Assembly (NCBI RefSeq): GCF_006438915.1
Contig: NZ_RCZE01000006.1
Location: 372,001-436,000, forward strand
Reading direction: 5' to 3'
Length of the DNA: 64,000 nt
From: Pseudomonas arsenicoxydans
Lineage (GTDB): Bacteria > Pseudomonadota > Gammaproteobacteria > Pseudomonadales > Pseudomonadaceae
In this document: one piece after another, positions 38,009-48,390 of the stretch
Position numbering within the stretch: the stretch's first letter is position 1
How the letters are laid out: the number at the start of each line of letters is the position of its first letter
Translations under genes and position numbers: made by a program
Notes under the pieces: model-generated
What the model was told of the DNA's origin: nothing
Seen by the model: only the letters and a program-made list of their open reading frames with translations
Database searches by the model: none

Positions 38009-39508
38009 ATGCCGCACACTAAAGATGATTTACCCGACGCGCTGTATAGCGCTGCGCAGGTCCGCGGGCTCGATGCGAGCCTGATCGCGGCCGGCACACA
38101 GGGCTTCGAACTGATGCAGCGCGCGGCGCGAGCGACCTGGCGAGCGCTGGTCCGGCAATGGCCGTCGGCGAATGAATTGACGGTGCTGGCCGGTCACGGC
38201 AACAACGCTGGCGACGGTTATCTGGTGGCCGTGCTGGCCAAACGTGCGGGTTGGTTGGTTCGCGTGTTGGCGGTGGGCGATCCCCAACGTTTGCAGGGGG
38301 ACGCGGCGTTGGCGCATGCCGAGGCGGTGTCCGATAAAGTCTCGATCGACGCCTGGACTGCGCAGGCCGAATTGCGTGGCGTTGTGCTGGACGCATTGCT
38401 GGGCACCGGTCTGACGGGGGAGGTGCGTGCGCCTTACGCGGACGCTATCGCGGCGATCAATGCCTGCGGATTGCCGGTGGCGGCGGTGGATATCCCTTCG
38501 GGCCTTTGTGCCGATACCGGTCGAGCCCTCGGTACGGCGGTGCACGCCGATCTCACAGTGACCTTCATCGGTTTGAAGCTGGGGCTGTTCACCGGCGATG
38601 CCGCAGACTGCGTCGCAGAACTGGTTTTCAATGATTTGCACGCCGACCCGCAGCTAGTCGAGGCAGCTGCAATCAGCGCTCGGCGCCTGACGGCCGGCAA
38701 CTTGCCGCGTCTTACAGCGCGAGCGCCGACGTCCCACAAAGGCAAATTCGGCCATGTGCTGCTGATCGGCGGCGATCTCGGCTTGGGTGGCGCAATCCTG
38801 CTGAGCGCACAAAGCGCCCTGCGCAGTGGCGCCGGCATGGTCTCCGTGGCAACCCGCAGTGAACACGTTGGCGCTGCACTGGCGAGAATTCCTGAAGCCA
38901 TGGTGCTGGGCACTTCGTCGGCCAACCAGTTGATGGATTTGCTGCAAAAGGTTTCCGTATTAGTGGTCGGCCCTGGCTTGGGGCAGGCGTCCTGGGGGCG
39001 CAGTTTGCTGTCGGCGGCCGCCAATGCACCGTTGCCGCAAGTCTGGGACGCCGATGCGTTGAACCAGCTTGCCGAAGAACGCGTGAATTTGCCCAAGGAT
39101 TGCGTGATCACACCGCATCCGGGCGAAGCGGCGCGGTTGCTCGGGATCAGTACCGCCCAAGTGCAGGCTGATCGCCCGGCGGCGGCGCATGCGTTGAGCA
39201 AAAAATATACAGCGGTCGTGGTGTTGAAAGGCGCTGGCAGCCTGATCGCCAGTCCCGATGGGCGTATGGCGTTGTGTCATCAAGGTCATCCGGCCATGGC
39301 CACCGCAGGTTTGGGTGATGTGCTGGCCGGTCTGGTAGGGGCGTTGCTGGCTCAAGGCATGCAGGCGTTCGATGCCGCGTGCCTGGCAGTCTGGCTGCAC
39401 GCCAATGCGGGTGAGCAACAAGGTAAAAATGGCCGTGGGCTGGCGGCCAGTGATCTGATCCCGGCCATTCGTCAGTTGTTGGAGGAGCAAGCACCGTGTC
39501 TGAAGTAA
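38009..39508 (+). CDS. nnr: Bifunctional NAD(P)H-hydrate epimerase/dehydratase
   Basis: This 499-residue enzyme repairs damaged NAD(P)H hydrates. The N-terminal YjeF_N epimerase domain (about 1-215) has GHGNNAGDGYLVA and VDIPSGLCADTG; the C-terminal kinase-like dehydratase domain (about 230-495) has GKFGHVLLIGGD and the nucleotide-binding ATAGLGDVLAG. The ATG at 38009 is used over the much longer frame that runs under queG. It is the first gene of the nnr-tsaE-amiB-mutL-miaA-hfq-hflX-hflK-hflC run. Confidence 0.95.
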   Translation: MPHTKDDLPDALYSAAQVRGLDASLIAAGTQGFELMQRAARATWRALVRQWPSANELTVLAGHGNNAGDGYLVAVLAKRAGWLVRVLAVGDPQRLQGDAALAHAEAVSDKVSIDAWTAQAELRGVVLDALLGTGLTGEVRAPYADAIAAINACGLPVAAVDIPSGLCADTGRALGTAVHADLTVTFIGLKLGLFTGDAADCVAELVFNDLHADPQLVEAAAISARRLTAGNLPRLTARAPTSHKGKFGHVLLIGGDLGLGGAILLSAQSALRSGAGMVSVATRSEHVGAALARIPEAMVLGTSSANQLMDLLQKVSVLVVGPGLGQASWGRSLLSAAANAPLPQVWDADALNQLAEERVNLPKDCVITPHPGEAARLLGISTAQVQADRPAAAHALSKKYTAVVVLKGAGSLIASPDGRMALCHQGHPAMATAGLGDVLAGLVGALLAQGMQAFDAACLAVWLHANAGEQQGKNGRGLAASDLIPAIRQLLEEQAPCLK

Positions 39509-39966
39509 CCCTGTACCTGGCTGATGAAGAGGCGATGACGGCCTTTGGCACACGCATCGCAAAAACCACCCAAGGGCACGGTCTGATTTTTCTGGAAGGG
39601 GACCTGGGGGCGGGTAAAACCACCTTGTCGCGAGGTATCATCCGCGGCCTGGGGCACGAAGGCGCCGTGAAAAGTCCGACCTTTACCCTGGTCGAGCCCT
39701 ATGAGATCGGCGACATCCGCGCCTTTCATTTCGACTTGTACCGTTTGGTCGATCCGGAAGAGCTGGAGTACCTCGGCATTCGCGACTATTTCGACGATGA
39801 CGCGCTGTGCCTGATCGAATGGCCCGATAAAGGTGCAGGCTTTTTGCCAAAGCCCGACCTGACCATTACCATTAGCCCGCAAGACAGCGGGCGTTCGCTG
39901 AAAATTTTATCCCGGGGCTCGCGCGGCGAGGCCTGGTGTGCCGCTTTGGCATTGGAAACCAATTAA
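39496..39966 (+). CDS. tsaE: tRNA threonylcarbamoyladenosine biosynthesis ATPase TsaE
   Basis: TsaE works with TsaB and TsaD to make t6A37 in ANN-decoding tRNAs. The 156-residue protein has the P-loop GDLGAGKTT (about 35-43) and the Walker-B-like LIEWPDK. It starts with GTG at 39496 within the end of nnr, preceded by GGAGGAGCAAG, giving a 13-nt overlap and likely coupling. Confidence 0.95.
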   Translation: MSEVTLYLADEEAMTAFGTRIAKTTQGHGLIFLEGDLGAGKTTLSRGIIRGLGHEGAVKSPTFTLVEPYEIGDIRAFHFDLYRLVDPEELEYLGIRDYFDDDALCLIEWPDKGAGFLPKPDLTITISPQDSGRSLKILSRGSRGEAWCAALALETN

Positions 39967-39981
39967 ATGATGGGGTCAGGT

Positions 39982-41409
39982 ATGCGCTTTCGCGCGATGG
40001 TAGCTGCCGTAGGGTTGTTGTTTTTGGCGGTGACCGTCGACGCTGTGGCCGACTCGAAGGTCAACAGTGTTCGCCTGTGGCGGGCGCCGGACAACACGCG
40101 GCTGGTGTTCGACCTGACCGGGCCGGTGCAACACAGCGTGTTCACCCTCACCGCTCCGGATCGGCTGGTGATCGACATCAATGGCGCGACACTCGGTGCG
40201 CCGTTGAACGTCAACACTTCCAATACCCCTATCACCGCCATGCGCTCGGCTCAACGCACGCCGACCGACCTGCGGGTGGTTATCGACCTGAAAAAGGCCG
40301 TGACCCCGAAAAGCTTCTCCCTGGCCCCAAACGCCCAGTATGGCAACCGGCTGGTGGTCGATCTGTTTGATAACGCCGCCGATGCCGCGCCGTCGCCAGC
40401 CCCGACTCCGACGCCGACCCCTTCGGTCGCCACGATGCCGGCGGTGCCCGTCACGCCGGTTGAACCGGCGATCAAACTACCACCTGCACCGCCAGGCAAA
40501 CGCGACATCCTTGTGGTGATCGATGCCGGCCACGGCGGTGAAGACCCGGGTGCTTCAGGCTCTCGCGGTCAGAAGGAAAAAGACGTGGTATTGGCCATCG
40601 CCCGTGAACTGCAGCGACAGGTCAACGGCATGAAAGGCTTCCGCGCCGAACTGACCCGTACCGGCGACTACTTCATTCCGCTGCGCGGCCGAACCGAAAT
40701 CGCCCGTAAGAAAGGCGCCGACCTGTTCGTTTCGATCCACGCCGACGCCGCGCCGTCGGCCGCCGCCTTCGGTGCGTCGGTGTTCGCCCTGTCTGATCGC
40801 GGCGCAACGTCGGAAACAGCCCGCTGGCTGGCGGACAGTGAAAACCGCTCCGACCTGATTGGCGGTGCCGGCAACGTCAGCCTCGATGACAAGGACCGTA
40901 TGCTCGCGGGCGTGCTGCTCGACCTGTCGATGACGGCGTCGTTGACGTCCAGCCTGAACGTCGGCCAGAAAGTCCTGAGCAATATCGGACGAGTCACGCC
41001 ACTGCACAAGCAGCGTGTGGAACAAGCCGGGTTTATGGTGCTGAAGTCGCCGGACATCCCGTCGATCCTGGTCGAAACCGGGTTCATCTCCAACTCCAAC
41101 GAAGCGTCCAAACTGGCATCCTCGAATCACCAGCAGGCGCTGGCGCGTTCGATCAGCAGCGGCGTGCGGCAGTTCTTCCAGCAAAACCCGCCACCGGGCA
41201 CTTACATTGCCTGGCTGCGCGACTCCGGAAAAATCGCTCAAGGCCCACGTGATCATCGCGTCAGCCCGGGTGAAACCCTGGCGATGATTGCCGTGCGCTA
41301 TCAGGTGTCGCCAGCGACGCTGCGCAGCGCCAATAACCTGTCGAATGATGAGCTGAAAATCGGTCAGCACTTGACCATTCCAGGCACTGAGTTGGCGGCG
41401 AAAGAATGA
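39982..41409 (+). CDS. amiB: N-acetylmuramoyl-L-alanine amidase AmiB-type
   Basis: This 475-residue periplasmic amidase splits septal peptidoglycan during division. It has a signal peptide (about 1-24), an AMIN localisation domain (about 27-125), a Pro-rich linker with PTPTPTP (near 140), and a zinc amidase_3 domain with [20 protein letters not shown] and ETGFISN. A C-terminal LysM domain follows (about 420-465). The start is MRFRAMV at 39982 after GGGTCAGGT; an ATG at 39967 is possible. It is activated by division factors in relatives. Its stop overlaps mutL as ATGA. Confidence 0.93.
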   Translation: MRFRAMVAAVGLLFLAVTVDAVADSKVNSVRLWRAPDNTRLVFDLTGPVQHSVFTLTAPDRLVIDINGATLGAPLNVNTSNTPITAMRSAQRTPTDLRVVIDLKKAVTPKSFSLAPNAQYGNRLVVDLFDNAADAAPSPAPTPTPTPSVATMPAVPVTPVEPAIKLPPAPPGKRDILVVIDAGHGGEDPGASGSRGQKEKDVVLAIARELQRQVNGMKGFRAELTRTGDYFIPLRGRTEIARKKGADLFVSIHADAAPSAAAFGASVFALSDRGATSETARWLADSENRSDLIGGAGNVSLDDKDRMLAGVLLDLSMTASLTSSLNVGQKVLSNIGRVTPLHKQRVEQAGFMVLKSPDIPSILVETGFISNSNEASKLASSNHQQALARSISSGVRQFFQQNPPPGTYIAWLRDSGKIAQGPRDHRVSPGETLAMIAVRYQVSPATLRSANNLSNDELKIGQHLTIPGTELAAKE

Positions 41410-43316
41410 ATCAGGTCGTGATCAACAGCGCGCGCATCGAGCTGCTCAGCCCGCGACTCGCGAACCAGATTGCCGCCGGCGAGGTGGTCGAACGCCCGGC
41501 TTCGGTGATCAAGGAGCTGCTGGAAAACAGCCTCGACTCCGGTGCCAAGCGCATCGATGTCGATGTCGAGCAGGGCGGCGTCAAGCTGCTGCGAGTGCGC
41601 GACGATGGCAGCGGCATTTCTGCCGATGACCTGCCGCTGGCGCTGGCGCGACACGCCACCAGCAAGATCCGCAATCTGGAAGACCTTGAACAGGTCATGA
41701 GCCTCGGGTTCCGTGGTGAGGCACTGGCATCGATCAGCTCCGTGGCGCGCCTGACCCTGACGTCCCGCACCCGCGATGCCGTTCAGGCCTGGCAGGTCGA
41801 AACCGAAGGCCGGGACATGGCGCCGCGCGTGCAGCCAGCCGCGCATCCGGTGGGCACCTCGGTAGAAGTGCGGGACCTGTTCTTCAACACCCCGGCGCGT
41901 CGCAAGTTTCTCAAGACCGAAAAAACCGAATTTGATCACCTGCAAGAAGTGATCAAGCGTCTGGCGCTGGCGCGCTTTGATGTTGCGTTTCACCTGCGCC
42001 ACAACGGCAAGACCATCCTCAGCCTGCACGAAGCTCATGACGACGCGGCCCGTGCCCGGCGTGTGGCGGCGATTTGCGGATCAGGGTTCCTGGAACAGGC
42101 GCTGCCGATCGAAATCGAGCGCAATGGCCTGCATTTGTGGGGTTGGGTCGGCTTGCCGACATTCAACCGCAGTCAGGCAGACTTGCAGTATTTCTTTGTG
42201 AATGGCCGCGCAGTGCGCGACAAACTGGTGGCCCACGCGGTGCGCCAGGCCTATCGCGACGTGCTGTTCAACGGCCGGCATCCGACGTTCGTGCTGTTTT
42301 TCGAAGTCGATCCGGCAGGCGTTGACGTCAACGTGCACCCGACCAAGCACGAAGTGCGTTTCCGTGACGGGCGCATGGTGCACGATTTCCTCTACGGCAC
42401 CTTGCACCGCGCCTTGGGCGATGTGCGTCCCGAGGATCATCTGGCCGCACCGGTAGCGACGGCCATCGTCCGACCGACCGGCCTCGATGCCGGCGAATTC
42501 GGCCCGCAGGGGGAAATGCGTCTGGCGGCCAATGCGCTGCTGGAGCAACCCCAGGCGCAGCCGTCGTTCACCACCCCGGCTGGCTCGGGCGCTGGCGCCG
42601 GTTATCAGTATCAATACACGCCACGCCCTCAATCCGGCGTACCGGTTGCCGAAGCCCAGGCGGCATACCGTGAGTTCTTCGCGCCGTTGCCCGAGGCCAA
42701 TTCGGTTGCGCTGCCGGCCGGGCAGGACGACATTCCGCCGCTGGGTTACGCCTTGGCGCAGCTCAAAGGCATCTATATTCTCGCGGAAAACGCCCAGGGC
42801 CTGGTGCTGGTGGACATGCATGCGGCTCACGAGCGGATCATGTACGAGCGCCTGAAAATTGCCATGGCCAGCGAAGGCCTGAGCGGCCAGCCGCTGCTGG
42901 TGCCGGAATCCTTGGCGGTGAGTCAGCGCGAAGCCGATTGCGCCGAAGAGCACGCGGCGTTGTTCCAGCGTCTGGGCTTTGAATTGCAGCGCCTGGGGCC
43001 TGAGTCCCTGGCCATCCGGCAGATTCCGGCCTTGCTCAAGCAAGCGGAAGCCAATCGACTGGTCAGTGATGTCTTGGCGGACCTGATGGAATACGGCACC
43101 AGCGACCGGATTCAGGCGCATCTGAATGAATTGCTCGGGACGATGGCCTGCCACGGCGCGGTACGTGCGAATCGGCGCCTGGCCATCCCGGAAATGAACG
43201 GTCTGCTGCGCGACATGGAAAACACCGAGCGCAGCGGTCAATGCAACCATGGCCGACCAACCTGGACCCAATTGGGCCTGGATGATCTGGACAAACTGTT
43301 CTTGCGCGGTCGTTGA
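41406..43316 (+). CDS. mutL: DNA mismatch repair endonuclease MutL
   Basis: The 636-residue protein has the GHL ATPase domain ([12 protein letters not shown] near 35-48, FRGEALASI near 100) and a C-terminal dimerisation domain carrying the endonuclease motif [12 protein letters not shown] (a DQHA(X)2E(X)4E variant) and CNHGRP at the end. Many gammaproteobacteria rely on MutH instead; Pseudomonas MutL is itself a nicking enzyme, consistent with these motifs. ATG overlaps the amiB stop. Confidence 0.97.
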   Translation: MNQVVINSARIELLSPRLANQIAAGEVVERPASVIKELLENSLDSGAKRIDVDVEQGGVKLLRVRDDGSGISADDLPLALARHATSKIRNLEDLEQVMSLGFRGEALASISSVARLTLTSRTRDAVQAWQVETEGRDMAPRVQPAAHPVGTSVEVRDLFFNTPARRKFLKTEKTEFDHLQEVIKRLALARFDVAFHLRHNGKTILSLHEAHDDAARARRVAAICGSGFLEQALPIEIERNGLHLWGWVGLPTFNRSQADLQYFFVNGRAVRDKLVAHAVRQAYRDVLFNGRHPTFVLFFEVDPAGVDVNVHPTKHEVRFRDGRMVHDFLYGTLHRALGDVRPEDHLAAPVATAIVRPTGLDAGEFGPQGEMRLAANALLEQPQAQPSFTTPAGSGAGAGYQYQYTPRPQSGVPVAEAQAAYREFFAPLPEANSVALPAGQDDIPPLGYALAQLKGIYILAENAQGLVLVDMHAAHERIMYERLKIAMASEGLSGQPLLVPESLAVSQREADCAEEHAALFQRLGFELQRLGPESLAIRQIPALLKQAEANRLVSDVLADLMEYGTSDRIQAHLNELLGTMACHGAVRANRRLAIPEMNGLLRDMENTERSGQCNHGRPTWTQLGLDDLDKLFLRGR

Positions 43317-44287
43317 TGAGCCAGCTCCCTCCAGCGATTTTCCTGATGGGCCCGACCGCTGCGGGCAAGACCGACCTGGCCATCGAGCTGACCAAGGTCC
43401 TGCCGTGCGAGCTGATAAGTGTCGATTCGGCGCTGGTCTATCGGGGCATGGACATCGGCACCGCCAAGCCTTCGAAAGAAATTCTGGCTGAATTCCCACA
43501 CCGTTTGATCGACATTCTTGACCCGGCCGAGAGCTATTCCGCCGCCGATTTTCGTCGTGATGCCCTGGAAGCGATGGCCGAGATCACCGCGCGGGGAAAA
43601 ATCCCGCTGCTGGTGGGCGGCACAATGCTCTATTACAAGGCTTTGGTCGAAGGTCTGGCGGACATGCCAGCGGCCGATCCCGACGTCCGCGCGCAGATCG
43701 AGGAAGAGGCTGCACGCCTTGGCTGGCAAGCGCTGCACGAACAATTGGCATTGATTGACCCTGAGTCTGCCGCGCGTATTCATCCAAACGATCCGCAGCG
43801 ACTCAGTCGGGCACTGGAAGTTTATCGCGTCAGCGGTCAGAGCATGACCGAGCTGCGACTGAGACAATCTGTGCAAAGTACCGAAGCAGCCGCTTCGGGA
43901 CTGCAACAATTGCCCTATACTGTCGCGAACTTGGCTATTGCTCCGGCAAATCGTCAGGCACTGCACGAGCGAATTAAACAAAGATTCACGAACATGTTGG
44001 AACAGGGATTCATTGACGAGGTCGTAGCCCTGCGTAAGAGAAGTGACCTGCATTCCGGGTTGCCGTCTATACGTGCGGTAGGCTACCGACAAGTCTGGGA
44101 TTACCTGGATGGCAAGCTGACGCAAGCCGAGATGCAGGAGCGTGGAATCATTGCCACGCGCCAATTGGCAAAGCGTCAGTTCACCTGGCTGCGCAGTTGG
44201 GCTGATTTACACTGGCTGGACAGTCTCGATTGCGACAATCTGCCGCGCGCCTTGAAATACTTGGGGACCATCTCCATATTGAGCTGA
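43316..44287 (+). CDS. miaA: tRNA dimethylallyltransferase
   Basis: MiaA adds the i6A37 group to tRNAs reading UNN codons. The 323-residue protein has the P-loop GPTAAGKT near residues 11-18, [16 protein letters not shown], and the insertion/anticodon-loop domain. The ATG at 43316 shares a base with the mutL stop (TGATG); the TTG one codon earlier is not needed. Confidence 0.97.
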   Translation: MSQLPPAIFLMGPTAAGKTDLAIELTKVLPCELISVDSALVYRGMDIGTAKPSKEILAEFPHRLIDILDPAESYSAADFRRDALEAMAEITARGKIPLLVGGTMLYYKALVEGLADMPAADPDVRAQIEEEAARLGWQALHEQLALIDPESAARIHPNDPQRLSRALEVYRVSGQSMTELRLRQSVQSTEAAASGLQQLPYTVANLAIAPANRQALHERIKQRFTNMLEQGFIDEVVALRKRSDLHSGLPSIRAVGYRQVWDYLDGKLTQAEMQERGIIATRQLAKRQFTWLRSWADLHWLDSLDCDNLPRALKYLGTISILS

Positions 44288-44380
44288 GTCCTTGCAATTG
44301 CCGTCTATCCTTGGGGGTGTGACGGCTAAAGCCATCTGTTTACCTATTTTTTATATTGAATCCTTAAAGGAGTGCGGCAC

Positions 44381-44641
44381 ATGTCAAAAGGGCATTCGCT
44401 ACAAGACCCTTACTTGAATACTTTACGTAAAGAGAAAGTTGGGGTGTCTATCTACCTGGTCAACGGTATCAAACTGCAAGGCACGATCGAGTCTTTCGAC
44501 CAGTTCGTTATCCTGCTGAAAAACACCGTTAGCCAAATGGTTTACAAACACGCTATCTCGACAGTGGTGCCGGTTCGTCCAATTCGTCTGCCAAGCGCAA
44601 CCGAATCCGAAGCTGGTGACGCTGAGCCAGGTAACGCCTGA
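44381..44641 (+). CDS. hfq: RNA chaperone Hfq
   Basis: The 86-residue Sm-like hexamer pairs small RNAs with mRNAs. Sm1 ([20 protein letters not shown]) and Sm2 ([11 protein letters not shown]) with the conserved YKHAI are present, and the C-terminal tail is short and acidic as in other pseudomonads. The ATG at 44381 follows AAAGGAGTGCGG. It lies between miaA and hflX, the usual gammaproteobacterial order. Confidence 0.98.
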   Translation: MSKGHSLQDPYLNTLRKEKVGVSIYLVNGIKLQGTIESFDQFVILLKNTVSQMVYKHAISTVVPVRPIRLPSATESEAGDAEPGNA

Positions 44642-44653
44642 TAGGAGTCTCCT

Positions 44654-45955
44654 TTGTTCTTTGAGCGCCACGGTGGTGGTGAGCGAGTAATCCTCGTTCA
44701 CTTGGATGGACAGGACCCTGAGGCGCGCGAAGATCCGCAGGAGTTTCAGGAACTGGCTAATTCGGCAGGCGCCGAGACCGTTGCGTTTTTTAACGTGCCG
44801 CGTCATCGGCCAACTGCCAAATTTCTGATTGGCAGCGGCAAGGTCGAAGAACTGCGCGACCTGGTCAAGGCCGAAGAGGCCGATCTGGTGATTTTCAATC
44901 ACATCCTCACGCCCAGTCAGGAACGTAACCTCGAACGTGTTTTCGAGTGTCGCGTGATCGACCGTACCGGTCTGATTCTCGATATTTTCGCCCAACGCGC
45001 CCGTACCCATGAGGGCAAGCTCCAGGTAGAACTGGCTCAGCTTGACCACATGAGCACCCGGCTGGTTCGTGGCTGGACTCACCTTGAACGCCAAGGTGGC
45101 GGTATCGGCATGCGTGGCCCGGGTGAAACCCAACTCGAAACCGACCGCCGTTTGCTGCGGGTTCGCCTGCGACAGATCAAGGGCCGACTGGAAAAAGTGC
45201 GCAGCCAGCGCGAACAGTCGCGACGTGGCCGTATGCGTGCGGATATCCCTACCGTGTCGCTGGTGGGCTATACCAACGCCGGTAAATCCACGCTCTTCAA
45301 TAACGTGACGAAATCCGACGTTTACGCGGCTGACCAATTGTTTGCCACGCTGGACCCGACCCTGCGCCGTCTGGATCTGGACGACCTGGGGCCGATTGTC
45401 CTGGCGGACACGGTAGGTTTCATTCGCCACTTGCCCCACAAGCTGGTCGAGGCATTTCGGTCTACCCTCGAAGAGTCGAGCAACTCCGACCTGTTGTTGC
45501 ACGTGATCGATGCGGCCGAACCAGATCGCATGTTGCAGATCGAGCAGGTGATGGTGGTGCTGGGCGAGATTGGTGCCCAGGACTTGCCGATACTCGAGGT
45601 CTATAACAAACTCGATTTGCTTGAAGGCGTTGAGCCACAAATCCAGCGCGACGAAAGCGGCAAACCCCTGCGGGTCTGGCTGTCGGCGCGTGATGGCACG
45701 GGTCTGGAATTGCTTGAGCAAGCCATTGCCGAGTTACTTGGCAGTGATTTGTTTATCGGTACCTTGCGCTTGCCGCAACGTTTTGCTCGACTGCGTGCGC
45801 AGTTTTTTGAACTCGGTGCGGTGCAGAAAGAAGAACACGACGAAGAAGGCATCAGCTTGCTGGCCGTTCGCTTGCCACGGATCGAGTTGAATCGATTAGT
45901 GAGTCGCGAAGGTTTGCAGCCGAATGAGTTCATCGAGCAACACACTTTGCAATAA
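44654..45955 (+). CDS. hflX: Ribosome-associated GTPase HflX
   Basis: HflX splits stalled or hibernating ribosomes after stress. The 433-residue protein has the N-terminal HflX domain (RPTAKFLIGSGK and GPGETQLETDRR), the G-domain with GYTNAGKST and DTVGF, and the NKLD motif. It starts at TTG 44654 after AGGAGTCTCC, giving MFFERHGGGE. It follows hfq by 12 nt. Confidence 0.95.
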   Translation: MFFERHGGGERVILVHLDGQDPEAREDPQEFQELANSAGAETVAFFNVPRHRPTAKFLIGSGKVEELRDLVKAEEADLVIFNHILTPSQERNLERVFECRVIDRTGLILDIFAQRARTHEGKLQVELAQLDHMSTRLVRGWTHLERQGGGIGMRGPGETQLETDRRLLRVRLRQIKGRLEKVRSQREQSRRGRMRADIPTVSLVGYTNAGKSTLFNNVTKSDVYAADQLFATLDPTLRRLDLDDLGPIVLADTVGFIRHLPHKLVEAFRSTLEESSNSDLLLHVIDAAEPDRMLQIEQVMVVLGEIGAQDLPILEVYNKLDLLEGVEPQIQRDESGKPLRVWLSARDGTGLELLEQAIAELLGSDLFIGTLRLPQRFARLRAQFFELGAVQKEEHDEEGISLLAVRLPRIELNRLVSREGLQPNEFIEQHTLQ

Positions 45956-46051
45956 AAGCCTGAGAAAGCGGTTGTGTCGTGGTGACAGGCATTCTGTAGC
46001 ATTGGTCGGCGCGCCGTGGGTGCGTCTTTGCTTTATCAGATGGAGAGCGCT

Positions 46052-47221
46052 ATGGCTTGGAATGAGCCGGGTGGCAACTCGAATAATCAGGATCCTTGGG
46101 GTGGCAAGCGCCGCAATAACGGCGACCGCAAGGGACCACCGGATCTCGACGAGGCCTTCCGAAAGCTGCAGGAAAGCCTGAACGGGTTGTTCGGTGGTGG
46201 TAAGAAACGTGGTGATGACGGCGGTGGTTCGGGCAAGAGTGGCGGCTTCGGCGGCATTCTTGGTGTCGTACTCGTCGTGCTGGCGGCCGTCTGGCTGTAC
46301 AGCGCGGTCTATGTCGTCGACGAGCAGGAGCAAGCCGTGGTGCTGCGCTTCGGCAAGTACTACGAAACCGTCGGCCCGGGCCTGAACATCTATTTCCCGC
46401 CGATCGACAGGAAGTACATGGAGAACGTGACGCGCGAGCGTTCGTACACCAAGCAAGGCCAGATGCTGACCGAAGACGAGAATATCGTCGAAGTGCCGCT
46501 GACCGTGCAGTACAAGATCAGCAACCTGCAGGATTTCGTACTGAACGTCGATCAGCCGGAAATCAGCCTGCAGCAAGCGACCGACAGTGCTTTGCGCCAT
46601 GTGGTGGGTTCCACCGCGATGGACCAGGTGCTGACCGAAGGTCGTGAGTTGATGGCCAGCGAAATCAAGGAGCGTCTGCAACGCTTCATGGATACCTATC
46701 GTACTGGCATCACTGTTACACAGGTGAACGTTCAGAACGCCGCGGCGCCACGTGAAGTGCAGGAAGCCTTTGATGACGTGATCCGTGCCCGTGAAGACGA
46801 GCAGCGTTCGCGCAACCAGGCTGAAACCTACGCCAACGGCGTTGTGCCGGAAGCCCGTGGTCAAGCCCAACGCATTCTTGAAGACGCCAACGGTTACCGT
46901 GATGAAACGGTATCGCGCGCCAAGGGTGAGGCTGATCGCTTCACCAAACTGGTTGCCGAGTACCGCAAGGCACCTGAAGTAACGCGTGAGCGTCTATACC
47001 TCGACACCATGCAGGAAGTCTTCACCAATACCAGCAAGGTACTCGTGACCGGCAACAAGAATGGCCAGAGCAATCTGCTGTACTTGCCGCTGGACAAAAT
47101 GATTCAGAACAGTTCGGGCGGTAATGCGCCGGTAACCGGTTCGGCAGCAGCCAATAGCAATTCGGATGTCACGCCGCATGTCACTGACCAGCCGCAAGCG
47201 CGCACAAGGGAGACCCGCTGA
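46052..47221 (+). CDS. hflK: FtsH protease modulator HflK
   Basis: HflK and HflC form a large membrane cage around the FtsH protease. The 389-residue protein has a Gly/Arg/Lys-rich N-terminus, one membrane helix (about 72-94) and a band-7/SPFH domain (about 95-260), then a coiled-coil helix and a low-complexity tail. The ATG at 46052 follows GGAGAGCGC. Its TGA overlaps hflC by one base. Confidence 0.96.
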   Translation: MAWNEPGGNSNNQDPWGGKRRNNGDRKGPPDLDEAFRKLQESLNGLFGGGKKRGDDGGGSGKSGGFGGILGVVLVVLAAVWLYSAVYVVDEQEQAVVLRFGKYYETVGPGLNIYFPPIDRKYMENVTRERSYTKQGQMLTEDENIVEVPLTVQYKISNLQDFVLNVDQPEISLQQATDSALRHVVGSTAMDQVLTEGRELMASEIKERLQRFMDTYRTGITVTQVNVQNAAAPREVQEAFDDVIRAREDEQRSRNQAETYANGVVPEARGQAQRILEDANGYRDETVSRAKGEADRFTKLVAEYRKAPEVTRERLYLDTMQEVFTNTSKVLVTGNKNGQSNLLYLPLDKMIQNSSGGNAPVTGSAAANSNSDVTPHVTDQPQARTRETR

Positions 47222-48090
47222 TGAGCAATAAATCGCTGATCGCCCTGATCGTTGGCGTCGTTGTAGTGCTGGTGGGCTGGAACTGCTTCTACATTGTGGC
47301 TCAGACCGAGCGCGCGGTGTTGCTGCAGTTCGGTCGCGTGGTCCAGGCGGATGTTCAGCCGGGACTGCATGTGAAAGTGCCTTACGTTAACCAGGTGCGC
47401 AAATTCGACGCACGCCTGATGACGCTGGATGCACCGACACAGCGCTTCCTGACGCTGGAAAAGAAAGCCGTCATGGTTGATGCCTTTGCCAAGTGGCGCG
47501 TGAAAGATGCCGAGCGTTTCTACACCGCGACTTCCGGTCTCAAGCAGATTGCCGACGAGCGCCTGTCCCGTCGTCTCGAATCGGGCCTGCGTGACCAATT
47601 TGGTAAGCGCACCCTGCATGAAGTGGTTTCCGGTGAACGTGACGCGCTGATGGCGGACATCACCGCTTCGCTGAACAAGATGGCGGAAAAAGAACTGGGC
47701 ATCGAAGTTGTCGATGTTCGGGTCAAGGCCATCGACCTGCCGAAAGAAGTGAACCGCAGCGTGTTCGAACGTATGAGCACCGAGCGTGAGCGTGAAGCTC
47801 GCGAGCACCGCGCCAAGGGTAATGAGCTGGCAGAAGGCATCCGTGCCGACGCTGACCGTCAACGCCGCGTGTTGCTGGCTGAAGCCTATCGTGAATCTGA
47901 AGAGGTTCGAGGTGATGGTGATGCCCAGGCATCCTCCATCTACTCCAAGGCCTACGGCCAGGACCAGGAGTTCTACGCGTTCTACCGTAGCCTGCGTGCT
48001 TACCGTGAAAGCTTCGCGAACAAATCCGACGTATTGGTCCTTGACCCAAGCAGCGACTTCTTCCGTTACCTGGAAAAAGCCAAGCCTTGA
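47221..48090 (+). CDS. hflC: FtsH protease modulator HflC
   Basis: The 289-residue partner of HflK has an N-terminal signal-anchor helix (about 4-22) and a band-7 domain followed by a long helical region with EREREAREHRAKG. It faces the periplasm. The ATG is coupled to the end of hflK. Next on the strand is a terminator region rather than the small DUF2065 gene I expect from P. aeruginosa. Confidence 0.96.
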   Translation: MSNKSLIALIVGVVVVLVGWNCFYIVAQTERAVLLQFGRVVQADVQPGLHVKVPYVNQVRKFDARLMTLDAPTQRFLTLEKKAVMVDAFAKWRVKDAERFYTATSGLKQIADERLSRRLESGLRDQFGKRTLHEVVSGERDALMADITASLNKMAEKELGIEVVDVRVKAIDLPKEVNRSVFERMSTEREREAREHRAKGNELAEGIRADADRQRRVLLAEAYRESEEVRGDGDAQASSIYSKAYGQDQEFYAFYRSLRAYRESFANKSDVLVLDPSSDFFRYLEKAKP

Positions 48091-48109
48091 TACTGCGTTG
48101 ACCCGAATC

Positions 48110-48201
48110 ATCACCCCGCCTGGCGGCTAAAGCCTCGGGCGGGGTGATCCTTTGGGAAAACGTGTGTATGATGCGGCAGCCGGGAAATTCCCGGCTTTTT
48201 T
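48110..48201 (+). terminator. Two hairpins between hflC and hisZ, second a strong terminator
   Basis: The first hairpin is an 11-bp stem ATCACCCCGCC / GGCGGGGTGAT (48110-48148) without a T-run. The second is GCCGGGAA-A-TTCCCGGC followed by TTTTTT (48179-48201), a clear intrinsic terminator, ending the nnr-hflC run. Between them lies TGTGTATGAT (about 48163-48172), which resembles an extended -10. The rest of the 300-nt gap to hisZ holds no convincing gene. Confidence 0.85.
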
Positions 48202-48390
48202 GCGTCTGCACGTTTGATTGCTGTTTTTATGCAGGCTCTACAGGTTTTTCGAGGAAAGTGAATGGCGAAGCCGGTTCAAGGCTTTTCGCCGTGTCGTCCA
48301 TGCGCGTGGTTTGCGCATGAACCGATCATTTTCTGCTTCACTCAAGGCTCGCCCGAGGGCTTGCCGCCCGGATCATAGGGGAATGGCGTA

